Shown here: positions 33,454-44,461 of the stretch, piece after piece
Position numbering within the stretch: position 1 is the first letter of the stretch
Layout: each line of letters begins with the position of its first letter
Source: Hemerocallis citrina
Lineage: Eukaryota > Streptophyta > Magnoliopsida > Asparagales > Asphodelaceae
DNA: 64,000 nucleotides
NCBI GenBank assembly: GCA_017893485.1
Contig: CM030366.1
Span: forward strand, 72,203,469 to 72,267,468
Direction: 5' to 3'
Made by a program: the position numbers and the translations under genes
Notes under the pieces: model-generated
The model's database searches: none
What the model was told of the DNA's origin: nothing
The model's input: only the letters and a program-made list of their open reading frames with translations

Positions 33454-33600
33454 ACTACAACAAAATGATTTTACACCGGCGAATTTACTCCGGCGTTTTG
33501 GTAGTAACGCCGGTGTAGAGCCCAGGCCATTAAACAGAGTATAATCCACCCCTTCTACTCCGGCGTTTCGTAAAAACGCCGTCGTAGAGTTGGGAAATTA
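33454..33600. repeat. Left subterminal repeats of the CACTA element
   Basis: CTCCGGCGTTTTGGTAGTAA followed by CGCCGGTGTAGAG, and CTCCGGCGTTTCGTAAAAAC followed by GCCGTCGTAGAG, form small hairpins with 6-8-bp stems. Such arrays are the usual transposase-binding sites. Confidence 0.8.
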
Positions 33601-35999
33601 TATTCCTTCCTTACGAACCCAGACCCCGGCCCCCTCGATCTGTCTCTCTCTCACTCAATCCCTAATTTTTCCTCTCACTTCCGCGTGATCAGGAACCCAA
33701 GCCTCCCGGCCGTCGTCGTCCTCCACCATCGTCGCCCTCCGCCTTCCGTCGCTGTGCCCCCTGTCCCCCCTCCCCACGTCTCCTTGCCCTCTCTCTCACA
33801 AACCCTAGCCCCATTCACAAATCCACGCCCCGACTACGCCCCGAACCTTCCTACCCCGTCTCTCTCAGAAACCCTAGCCCCCCTAAGTCGTCGTTTCAGT
33901 CGCTCTCGCCGTTCCAGTGCTGTCTCTCCCATGATCATCATCTTCCTCCATCTTGCAAACCCTAGGTATGAATTTGAGAATTTGGAAATTTGTTAATTTG
34001 TGAAGTATTGAATTTGTTAGTTTGTGAAGTATAGAATTTGAGATTTGGGGAAGTAGAGAATTTCAGAATTTGAAAAGGTGTTAATTTGTGAAGTATAGAA
34101 TTTGGGAATTTGTTAATTTGAGAATATGAGAATTGTTTGCTAGTAGCTATTTGTGAAGTATCTAAGTACTGTTTTGTGAGAGTATTTTCTGTGCATGGTG
34201 GGCATTTTCCATGATTTGGTTGTTGTACACATATATGCAACTCCATGATTTGGTTATTATCTTAGAAAATTCTGTGCCTCTTACTATATTTGATCACTCC
34301 TCCAATGGATTTGATTTTAAACGTTAGCTTGTCGTCAAACAAGGAATGGAGAAAAGTGAAAGACAATAGAAGGAAAAGGAAATTCTCCTACTGTTTGAGA
34401 TGAAGAACACTTACATTATGCAATGACAATGATCTCATGCCATTCATTTTATTGAATGGAAATCGAACTGATTCTATTGTAAATTAGCTCCACAAATAGC
34501 CAAAACAGAAAACTAGGAGGAAGAAAGAAAAGAAATAAGAGGAAAAAGAATTACACCATTTCATTTTCTTGCTTTGTGGGCTAATGTCTAGTTATGTCCA
34601 TGATTCAAGAGTGTAGTTGTAATTGAAGGAATTAGCGCCACTTATATGCGCAAGTATATCTGAGGAGTTCAGTATATCTTCTTCTTCCTTCATTACCACC
34701 TACACATATATAGAAGGAGCCATGCTTTTCTGATTAGTGATACAGTCACATATTTTTCACTAAATAAGGTGAGTTATGAGTCCGTTAAACTTTTTTTTAA
34801 TGTCAGAGCGAGTAAAACAATTGCAAATTAACTTTATACGGTCAACTTGTGAACTTTGCAATTGAACCACGTATTTGTTCCTCGTCGTAATACTCATGAC
34901 TATTGGAGGTTGGCCTGGTTGTTGTTTCTCCATGTTCATCATTCTTTGCAAATCTCTCTCTTACCCGAGGCCGACTATCAGCCAATGTTTTCCGACATGC
35001 GTACTGTTATATTTTGTTAATTAATTTGCACCCGTTAGTAAGGGATGTTTTGTGGGTACAAATATCTCAAACAATAATAAGTATGTGCAATTCTGCACAA
35101 AATAATATATAAATCTCATGTGTCAGAATAAACACTTCTGTAAGAAATAATATGTTGCTCTCATCTGTGTCAGAGAGTAAACACTTCTATTGTGCAGATA
35201 CCGCTACATCATGGACACGTGCTTCCAAACACAATCCTAAAATTTACAGTTTATCTAATATGTTGGTCTTAGGTCCTTCTCGAACACTTTGATAATCAAC
35301 AAATTTCAGACACTTTTTTCACTTTTCTTATACAAGTGAACTTCTATTACTTGCTTATAAACTGTGGAGCTTCTCTATTTGTAGTCTAAACTAACTATAA
35401 CTTATTAAGATTATATAGTCAGTATTATAGTGTTGAAGGTCATTTGGGTTAAAGTAGTTCATAATTGTGGTATATCATACTGTATTATAAAATATTTTGG
35501 CATTGTTCCTATTTCTTACATTATACTAATTTGTTGTGTCGTGTGTCATACCATTATACTAAGTAGTGGTCCCTACCCTCGACCTTTCTAAAACTACTTC
35601 ATTGATATTATGTTTGATCTGTTTATAATGTGATCCAGATCCTTTTAATGATGAGGATAGTTGTCAAACCGTGAAACATATGGTATATCGTTTTCCCAGA
35701 ATGCCGTATCTTATACCGTATAGTGTACCCTATCGTAAGATAAATTAACACATGTCTAAAAGTGAAACAGTCAATGATGCATCAATTTCTATGATCATAA
35801 TTCATCAAAATATATGTGTTAACAATCCATTCATAAAAATTTCTTAACAGATTCAAAAAAAAAACTGTGCATACATTTATGATCCTTAATTTCTGACAAG
35901 GTAAACTAGATTTAAAAGCTGAGTAATGTATAACTTATTGTGTACTATTACATAGAGTTGCATATGTGTATGACACCATAGTGGGCATTTTCCATGATT

Positions 36000-36800
36000 T
36001 GGAAATTTTTTAATCTAAACTTCATATACAATTATATGATGATGTCTAGATGAGTATCAGTTTCTAAGATAATGTTCATGCTTGTCTAGATGAATATCAG
36101 TTTCTCATTGGTTTTAAGTGATGATGAGATGGATTATGTAACTGAAGTTGCATACTACGATTTACAGAGTTGTGACCAGTGATGAAATAATCTTGCTTGA
36201 ACTTATGTTGTGGTTTCAATTGATGAAATATTTTGAACTCCATATTTTGGTTATGGATGTGATGAGATCACATTATTATGTTTCATTATGAGATTACAAT
36301 TTGATGATATTATACTATTATGCCTCATTATGATTGAAGTATGAAGGAGGTATATAGTTCAGGTTACTGACGTTTGGAGTTAAAGGTGAATTTTTTAATC
36401 TAAACTTCATATACAATTATATCATGATGTCTAGATTAGTATCAGTTTCTAAGATAATGTTCATGCTTGTTGCTTGGGTTTGAAAATGAGATTGTTCTTT
36501 CTCATTGGGTTTAAGTGATGATGAGATGGATTATGTAACTGAAGTTGCATACTATGATTTACAGAGGAGTGACTAGTGATGAAATAATCCTGTTTGAACT
36601 TATGTTGTGGTTTCAATTGACAGCTATCTCATGAGTATTATAAAAGTATAAGTTTCATCTCAGTTAGTATCTTGACAGTGAAAATAATCTTTTTCACTCT
36701 TTGTAACTCAATATTTTGTACTCCATATTTTGGTTATGAATGTGGTGAGATCACATTATTATGTGTATGAGATTACAATTTGATGATATTATACTATTAT
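36000..36800. repeat. ~390-bp direct duplication inside the CACTA element
   Basis: TTTTTTAATCTAAACTTCAT near 36005 recurs near 36393. The copies stay parallel through TCTAGATGAGTATCAG, GATGATGAGATGGATTATG, TTGCATACTA and CATATTTTGGTTATG, with small indels. Non-coding. Confidence 0.85.
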
Positions 36801-36939
36801 GCTTCATTCATATATATTATAATGGGTCTCTTTTAGTTTTGCAATTGGTTTTAATTAATAAGAGTGCTTATGTTATTTTTTTATTTTTTATTTTTTTTAA
36901 ATTTAATTTAATTTTTATAATTTTTTTTTTTAAAATATA

Positions 36940-37254
36940 GCTACACCGGCATTTTTACAAGCGCCGGTGTAGCTTTCAGCAAAAAACTGGTGGCCTATAC
37001 CGGCGTTTTAAACATGCCGGTGTAGGTGATAGCCCGGAAACGAAACCACACATTCACCGGCATTTTTACGGCCGCCGGTGTAGTACACCGGCGGCCGTAA
37101 AAAATGCCGGTGAATGTCCCTTACCTACAGTGACGCACGATTCAGCGACACTTGCTCCAGCAATTTATAAAACGCCGGTGGTATCTACAGCGGCATTTAT
37201 AAACGCCGGTAAATGTGCAAAAAAATGCTGGTAAAGACTGTTAGTCTTGTAGTG
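36940..37254. repeat. Right subterminal hairpins of the CACTA element
   Basis: Several inverted CACCGGC...GCCGGTG motifs occur, including a near-perfect palindrome of 66 bases at 37051-37116 (CATTCACCGGCATTTTTACG on the left arm, its complement on the right arm with one extra A). It could extrude as a cruciform. Confidence 0.85.
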
Positions 37255-37257
37255 TAT

Positions 37258-38220
37258 CGGTGGTTGAAGAAGGCATGTGGAAGGGTTAGGGATGATGTTG
37301 GGAGGAGGAAGGAGGCCGAAATCAAGATGATGGCGATACTGTATCTGTCTAAAGTTGGAAGGAGATCGCAATGTGAAAGAAAGTGAATATGTAGCAAAAA
37401 AGAAGTCGGTGGAGAATTAAGGAGACCGGTGAGACTGAAAGAGTACTTGCATTTTTTTATGACTAGCGGTGGTGGCGGCGACGACTGTGACAGCAGCAGT
37501 AGCAAAAAGTAGTAAACAACAAGCAGATATCGAGTTTGGGTTTTGGGTTTAGATGGTAATTTGGATATTGGGTTTGGGTGGTTGGATTGGTTTTTGGGTT
37601 TGGATATCAAGTGTAGGGTTAGGTTAGGATATCAAGTTTTTTTATAAATGGGTATGCGGTTCGGGTTGGGTGAAGAAAGGGTTTTAAAGAAGTTAGGGTT
37701 AGAACTGGGGGTCGATGGAGAGGGGTAGCTAGGGTTTGGTGAAGGTCGGCAAGAAGGCGGCTAGGGTTTGGGGTTAGGCAATTGGAGGGGGGATGAGTGA
37801 TTAGAAAGGAGGGGGGAGCTGACGTCGGGGAGTGGTAGGCTGTCTTGGGTTTTGGTGGAGCTGCTCGGGTGGTGGCGGCAGAGGGGAAGAAGGGGTGTTC
37901 GGGTGGTGTAGGTGATGGTGTCGGGTTGATGGTTGACGAAGGTGATGATGTTGACGACGATGGTGATGTTGGTTGGTTGATGACATTAATGACGATGATG
38001 ATGATGAGTCGATGATGTTGATTAAGGGGCGGGTTTCGGGCTGCTCCGATGATGATGATGATGATGTTGACGGAGTTGTTGTCGCCAGAGGAGTTGTTGA
38101 GAAGAAGGAAATTTGTGTGATTAAGGTTAAGGATTAGTGAGGAAGAAAGAAACTTAGGATTAAGACTCTAATACCATGATAAGGGTAACAGAGAGATTGG
38201 AGAATATCATTGGATTATTG
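37258..38220 (-). mobile_element. Inverted copia LTR tail, primer-binding site and leader
   Basis: Read on the minus strand from 38220 this gives the last ~44 bp of a copia LTR (CCAATCTCTCTGTTA), then TGGTATTAGAGTC (38176-38164, a primer-binding site with two changes). The leader follows (CTTAATCCTAAGTTTCTTTC, ACAACAACTCC, then CAACATCATCATC). It parallels the plus-strand leader after 30311 and also the plus-strand block at 38400-38700 (both carry TCTAACCCTAA...TTTAAAACCC-like words). It is inverted relative to the element around it. Confidence 0.75.
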
Positions 38221-38400
38221 GATTCTGGTGCATCACATCATCTTACTACTAATTATACACTATTGACCACCAGCACTGCACTTCCCTCTCACTCTCCATC
38301 ACTACACACTGCCGATGGCTTACACCTTATCACTAAACACTCAGCGTCTATTTGCTCCTCACTCCCTGAACACCCCTCTACTGCCACCACCCGTGTTGCT
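38221..38400 (+). pseudogene. Displaced copia protease fragment
   Basis: LDSGASHHLTTNYTLL contains the aspartic-protease DSG of copia pol, followed by PSLHTADGLHL. The same segment occurs at its expected place at 44480-44600. Here it directly abuts the inverted LTR tail and precedes the leader and gag, so it is a duplicated, misplaced piece. Confidence 0.75.
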
Positions 38401-38698
38401 CCACCAAAACCCAAAGCAACCTGCCACTCCCTAACGTCAGCTCCCTCCTCCAATCACCCAACCCAAAACCCTAGCTGCCTCCTTGTCAATCTTCACCAAG
38501 CCCTAGCCGCCCCTCTCCATCGACTCCCAATTCTAACCCTAATTTCTCTAAAACCCTTCCTGCACCCGACCCGACCTGCATACCCGGTAAAAAAAATCAG
38601 GAACCTAACCAAAACACCCAAACCTAATATCCAAATCCCTTCAACTCTTTTCATGTTTACTGCTGCTGTCAAAGTCGCTGCCGTCGCCGCCAGCCGTA

Positions 38699-38790
<92 letters not shown>
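38699..38790. repeat. (TAA)n microsatellite, about 30 copies
   Basis: An almost perfect TAA run that on the minus strand reads as a false poly-tyrosine frame. Confidence 0.97.
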
Positions 38791-38792
<2 letters not shown>

Positions 38793-39456
38793 CTTTGCAG
38801 GTACCTGTGATTCTCTATGGAACCCCAATTTCACCAATTTTCCTGTCTCCACCGACTTCCCCATTTCCACTGCCAAAGATTGGATTGATTCGGTTGCCTC
38901 TGATACAGCCACTCTTCTCGACATTCCTTATGGGGTAACCTTGATGACCCCAATCCTCGTCCCAAAGATCCCGCCACTATCGCATCTGCAGATGACAAGA
39001 GACTGATCCACACTACCCAGGCCACTTGGGATGGCCATGGTCATCGTATCATTGTCTTTATTATCGCCTCAGTCGACCACTCTCTTTGGGCTAATCTTCT
39101 TCATATTCGTCTCGCTCAGGCTCTTTGGCTCCAGTAAACCACCCAATATGTTCAGGCTAATGGAGCCCATGAGTACCAGCTACTTGTTCAATCAGTCCTT
39201 GATCGTCAGGGTGATCGCAGTATTCAGGAACATTACACTGCCATGCACCAAATCTAGCATGAATTGCAGCAACTAGAAGATAGTGATATCATTGTTACTC
39301 GTGAAAGGTGTTAGTTTAAGTTCTTTATGATGGGTCTTCGACTAGAGTACCAATTCCTCTACAGTCAGTTGATTGACCAAGATCCAGTTCCTCGTCTTGA
39401 AGCTGCTATACTGAACTTGTGGCTAAAGAAACTCGACTACACGCTTTACCCACACC
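38791..39456 (+). pseudogene. Copia gag, N-terminal and middle part
   Basis: Conceptual reading (with stops) gives LIHTTQATWDGHGHRIIVFI, HSLWANLLHIRLAQALWLQ, HEYQLLVQSVLDRQGD, then FFMMGLRLEYQFLYSQLI and DPVPRLEAAILNLWLKK, a typical plant copia Gag (UBN2/Gag-polypeptide type). Stops replace Trp or Gln (TAG for TGG or CAG). It is cut at 39456 by the hAT pair and continues at 44059 with a knuckle FCTHCQ*NGHLHHEC (a CCHC box with one TAG). Confidence 0.75.
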
Positions 39457-40527
39457 TAGGGGTGGCATTAGGGCCGGTCTGACCCTGGACCGGCCCAGCT
39501 CGCCAGGGCCTCAACCCAGCCCGACCCGCCCCAATAGCGGGATGACCCGGTCCCGACTCTCCTCAAAGACCGGTCCGGTCTGGTCTGCAAGTTGCCCCAT
39601 TCAAACTCGGCCTGGCTCGACCTGGGACCGGGTTGAACTGGCCCGACCGGTCCAGGCTCGACCCGTGGGCTGACAATTGAGGTTGGATTTTTTGAATTTT
39701 TTCCCCGATGTGGCCATTGAAGAGAGAGAAAGAGAAAGGGTTTTGAACTTAGGTTCAATGATGGAGAAGAGGTGAGGAAATGAGGAATGGTTTATTTTGA
39801 GCTTGCCTCCAACAAAGTTTTTTTTTTTTTTTTTAGCTTTGAGCAATTGAGCTTGCCTCCAACTAGAAAGACAGAGAAAGGAAAAGCATCTCGATCCTTC
39901 CACCTAGCTCCTAATTAATGTTAGATGCACTTTTTTTTTGAATATTTTATCTTTCATTATTGTACTATTATACAGTACTATTACTGTACTATTACGCAAC
40001 TTTGATATTGCTTGCTTCTCTAGCTTGTTTCAAAAATTATACAGTACTAATTTATACTAGCTTGTTTCTCTAGCTTGTTTCAAAAATTATTGTACTATTA
40101 TACTAGCTTGTTTCTCTAATATTTTATCTCTCATTTGTTTGCTGTTCGCTTCTTGTCTATAATGAAACTTTCATTATATTTCCTTCGCAATCGAAGAGTG
40201 TGCATAGAAATGTAAAGAGAGAGAGGTTGGCTGATGAGTTGGCAGTATGTATGATTATTTATAGAAGATGGTCTTTATCCGTACTCTAAAAACCATTTAA
40301 AACTAAAAAAAATTGAAAACCCGTCTAACCCGTGAACCCGCATCGGCCCGGCCCGACCCCCGAGCCAGGGGCCAAGGGTCAGGTCCGGGCTGCCCCTTTC
40401 CCTCCATAACCAGGCCCAGCCTAGCCTACAAAATTCCTCAACCCGTCCCGCCAAAGCCCGAACCAGATCAAACACATGGGGTTTCGACCCGGCCCTGTCC
40501 GGTGGACCCGGATGCCACTCCTACCCA

Positions 40528-43500
40528 AAGGGTTGGCAAACAGGTCGACCGGGCCGGGTCGGGTCGGGTTGAACCCGTCCAGATTGGAACCCAAGTAGGT
40601 GGGTTTGGGTCGGGTCTGAGTGGCAATCGGGCCGGGTTGGATTTGCAAAGTCTCGACCAGCCTAACCTGCGAACCCATTCGGGTCCAACCCGGGTCAGGT
40701 CGGGTCACGGGTTAGCCCGTTTATTTTTTTTAAAAAAATTTTAAACTTAAAAAAAATTGTAATTTTAAGAATAATAAAAAAAATTAATAATAATAATAAG
40801 AATCAAAGAATGAAATTTCCAACAAAAAATGTATATATTATTAATATGAGTTCAACTTATACAAGTTTCCTCGTCAAAAAACTTATACAAGTTTCCCAAT
40901 TTTTAATAAGAAACAAAGATTTTCTACAAATTTGTTTTATACAATAACAAATTTCTTCTATACAATTTCAATTTTCTTCAATTTTCCAACTTTTTTATAA
41001 GAGACAAAGATTTTATACAATTTTTTATACATTTACAATTTTCTTCAATTTGTTGGTCTTCAATTTGTTGTTGTTGTTGTTGGTCTTCAATTCTTCATGT
41101 TGGTTGCTATTGTTGTTTTTGTTGTTCTTCCGGCAAGTTGCTTCCACTTGTAGATGTTTCGAACGCTTTTCTTTGAGTCCTATCTTCGGCCTTCATCTAG
41201 TCTTCCATGCAGACGAGCATCTTCAACGATTGGAGCTTCAAGCGGTTCTTGTAATCGGTTAGAACCCTGCCACTTGTAGAAAATGCACTTTCTGAAGCAA
41301 CTGTAAAGATAGGAGGAGTTAGTAGATCTTTAGTCATATATTTAAGAATACTGTAAGTATGTCCGTGGTCTTTCTACCATTGTAAAATATCAAGTGTATA
41401 AGTAAAACTTTCAGAATCTTGTTTATTATACCAATGTAATTCATTTAGTTGATTAGTCCTAGATTTTTTTTGATTGAAGTTGTGCAAGTAAATTAAATGT
41501 GGAATCATCTAATTTATTCTTACCCTTACCTCTAGATGTAGCAGAAGAAGAACTAACTAAACTAGTTGTACTACTAGATGCAAAACTTCTATCATAAAAA
41601 TCATACAAGTTATTTAATGTCGATTCAAAACTAGCTAAAAATGTTGGGCAATCAATTTTAGATTCATCTCTTAGTAAAGTAAAAATCATTTCAATCAAAC
41701 TCTTGGTACCTTCTAATTTGATACGAGGATCCATCACAGTAGCAATACAATACAACATAGGAGAAGGACTAAAACACTTCAAAATTTTGGTGTATGCAAG
41801 TTTCACAATATGACCAATAAAAGCATCATCGATCATTTCTTTGAAAGTTTGCATCATAGTTTCTATTGAAATAAAAATGCTACAAGAAATAGATTCATAA
41901 GATTTTGAAAATTTTAAAGTTGTGGTTTTAAAATGTTCTAAAATTTTTAACAAAGATTCGGTAAAAAAACCAATCTTCGGGAGTCATTTGAAAATTTGGC
42001 ATATTTTTTGCCGAACAAAAATCATTTATACATGTTTTATATTCAGTAACAACATGTAGCAAATCAAAAGTAGATTTCCATCGGTGTTTAACATCCTTTG
42101 AAAATTTTCTAAAATGTACATTTTAAAGCCTACATCATGCTTTTTATTCTTGAAATATGTGGCCACTTAATGCAATAAAATGTACGCAATTTCTAATGTT
42201 AACTATATATGGGTCGGCTATTTTTAATGCATCTTGAACACATAAATTTAAAATATGACATGCACATCTAATATGAAATATATTGTCAGATGGAGGGTTT
42301 AATGTGGTTTATAATATACTAATTGATGCATTGTTGTTAGATGCATTATCAAAACTTATACACATAATTTTATCACTAATATGAAAAATATCACAAATTT
42401 CTAAAACACGATTTGCAATTTCATTACCACTAAGGGGATAGGGCAACGCGGCAAGTAATATGATACTTTTTTGAAGAATTCAATCACTGTCGATCCAATG
42501 ACAAGTTATTTCCATCATTGAAATATTGTTACAACCCTTCAAACAATCGGAAGTTAAAGAAACTCTACATATTAAATTCCATAACATGGCAATCAAAGCT
42601 TCTCTCATTTCGTTGTACATTTTAAAACAATCCGACATCAAAGTATTCCTAGGGATTCTTTTAAAATGCGGGTTTAATGCGGTTTGATTAAAAGTTTCTA
42701 AGTCCTTACTTTCAGAATAGGAAAATGGTAACTCATCCTTAATTACTAGTCAGGCCATTTTCCGAAGAATAAGTTTTGGATCATAAGAGTGGCTATCAAC
42801 TACACCAGTCCTAGGGTGGATTTTTTGTTGGTCAGGTAGGTCCACAAGAAGTTCTTTGTGTACATTTTGGATGTGCCATTTTATTGTACCTGTCACCTTA
42901 CCCTTCTTCTATTTGTATGACTTCAAACATGTTTTACCAATTTTTATGCCTATACCCGGATTTTGTTCGTTCGGAATATAATCATAAAATTTGTGTCAAT
43001 CACTAGTTTCCCCTCTAGTTTTCCTACTACTACCCAGTTGTGTTGTTTCGGTTGCTTGTGTTTGTGGTTCTTCTTCTAACACATCGTGTGTTCCAATGTG
43101 TCCGGTCATAGGAAACTCTTCGGTGGGCTCAGTTTGTGGGACAATAGAAGGCCTACGAGAAGTGCCGACGGAATCTTGTTTACTTTGGCTATGGCCACTA
43201 CCTCGTGATCTAGACATGTTTATATAGTAGTGTATGTGAAAAAATTAAATACAACCTAGGTGAGATGAGTTTTTTAAAAAAATCTAGAAAACAATAGTAG
43301 GGTTGTGAGAGAGAAGATAAAAAAAACCCAAAAAAAATATGATACAATAAATTTAAACTACAAAAAAAATATCAAGACAATCAGAGGGTTGTGAAATTTT
43401 GATACCGTACTTCGCGGATACTCGTATATCAAATGAGAGTGAAAATAAAAGTAGAAGTAGAAGTAGAAGTAGAAGTAGAAGTCTGGACCCGTATATAGAA

Positions 43501-44046
43501 AGAAATAAAGCTTCTTTGTTGGAGCCTTGGAGGAGTTGAAGACTTGAAGTAGACGTAGTTGAATGTTGAATTCGATACGATCGGAATTTGTAGCTTCTAT
43601 ATTGCTAGCTTCTTTGTTGATAAAATTTCAAAGAATTGAGATTGAATTGAATAGTAGTAGTAGAGAGAGTAAGAGAATAAGGTGTGAAATTTTTAGAGTG
43701 GTTTAAGGAGTATCTATAGGGGGGAAAGGGAAAAAAACCAAAAAAACAAAAACAAAAACAAAAAAAACCAAAAAGAAACGGCTAAAATAGTCGTTGGCTT
43801 TTTTTGGCTGTTGGACCCGCGGGTCAACGGTCGACCCGTACGGGTCAACCGTTTGGCCCGTACGAGTCAAATGGTTCGAAACCCGCAGGTCGACCCCGCA
43901 TGTTGGAAATCCATATTACTCGACCCGGGTCGACCAGCTTCAACTCGCGGATTCGACCCGGACCCGAACCGTAAATCAACGGTCCGGGTTTTGGCAAGCG
44001 GGTCGCGGGTGGGTCGCGGGTCAGCCCGGCCCAGTTGCCAGCCCTA
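40528..44046 (-). mobile_element. hAT-2: potentially autonomous-type hAT, inverted, 3.5 kb
   Basis: The left terminus AAGGGTTGGCAAACAGG pairs with the right terminus (reverse TAGGGCTGGCAACTGGG). The TSD is CCTACCCA (40520-40527) against CCTATCCA (44047-44054), 7 of 8. The TSD includes the last four bases of hAT-1, so hAT-2 inserted exactly across the right boundary of hAT-1. Ends carry dense CGGGTC/GACCCG motifs. It holds a broken transposase gene on the minus strand and matches hAT-3 (45731-49246) in length and organisation. Confidence 0.88.
41085..43217 (-). pseudogene. hAT-2 transposase, broken
   Basis: It starts MSRSRGSGHSQSK (ATG 43217) and reads in frame to a TGA at 42996-42998, where GETSD*HKFYDY suggests a lost Trp. 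It then passes through a degraded BED-finger and catalytic region. A clean stretch (41953-41459) carries TLKFSKSYESISCSIFISIE and ATVMDPRIKLEGTKSLIE, followed by the C-terminal dimerisation motif ASESAFSTSGRVL-like (about 41330-41240). It is highly similar along its length to the hAT-3 transposase. Many frameshifts; not functional. Confidence 0.8.
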
Positions 44047-44054
44047 CCTATCCA

Positions 44055-44450
44055 CACCATCTCTTACCCTGTCCTCTGGAAGTGACAATGTGATGGCTGG
44101 TGCCCCTCGTACCTCCTCCTCCCGCAAACCTCGCTCCAGCCCCATGCCTCCTTCCTCTGCCCATCGCAATGTTCCTGATCGTCTTCCCCATTTCTGCACC
44201 CATTGTCAGTAGAATGGTCATCTTCATCATGAGTGTTTCATCCTGCACCCACAACTCTTAGTACTGATATAGCAGCGCAAGAAGGACCAGGGTTTACCTC
44301 CTCTCAGTATTCCTTCTCTTGCCATGGTTGTTACTCCACTTTTGCCCTCTTCTGCTACTTATGATATTCCTCAGCGATGCCTCACTCAGCTGGACCTTCA
44401 GCACACGGGTTAGCCCATCAATACTGGCTCCTCTGCTCCTATTTTTTCTA
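44055..44450 (+). pseudogene. Copia gag, C-terminal zinc-knuckle part
   Basis: It continues gag right of the hAT pair: TLSSGSDNVMAGAPRTSSS, then HFCTHCQ*NGHLHHECF, a CX2CX4HX4C knuckle interrupted by one CAG-to-TAG stop. A degraded Pro/Ser-rich linker leads to protease at 44462. Confidence 0.7.
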
Positions 44451-44461
44451 TCACTCCTGGT

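Larger units (their letters stand above)
33454..37254. mobile_element. Non-autonomous CACTA (En/Spm) element, 3.8 kb
   Basis: It begins CACTACAACAAAATG and ends AGTCTTGTAGTG (reverse CACTACAAGACT), with a 3-bp TSD TAT on both sides (33451-33453, 37255-37257), all diagnostic of CACTA transposons. Both ends carry arrays of short inverted CCGGCGTTT...AACGCCGG motifs. No transposase-like protein is found. A C-rich 33600-33960 segment has CCCTAGCCCC words but no recognisable gene. The rest is A/T-rich, including a direct duplication. Confidence 0.9.
39457..44050. mobile_element. hAT-1: non-autonomous hAT in copia gag (own length about 1.07 kb)
   Basis: The left terminus TAGGGGTGGCATTAGGGCC starts at 39457. 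The right terminus (reverse TAGGAGTGGCATCCGGGTCC) ends at 40523, and its last four bases are repeated at 44047-44050 by a second insertion. The 8-bp TSD is CCCACACC (39449-39456) against TCCACACC (44051-44058), 7 of 8. The ends are rich in CCCG/CGGG blocks. The core (39800-40260) is A/T-rich with a repeated TTGTTTCTCTAGCTTGTTTC motif. There is no transposase gene, so it would need one in trans. Confidence 0.85.

Noticed and set aside
33685..33996. Open frame of about 100 codons inside the CACTA element as a captured gene
   Set aside because: C-rich low-complexity sequence with CCCTAG repeats and no recognisable family; I could not separate it from chance.
38493..38924. Minus-strand frame with a poly-tyrosine run
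   Set aside because: It is the (TAA)n microsatellite read on the other strand.
39419..40744. Pro/Arg/Gly-rich frames of 80-140 codons near 39.4-40.7 kb and 43.8-44.2 kb
   Set aside because: They are translations of the CCCG/CGGG-rich subterminal repeats of the hAT elements.
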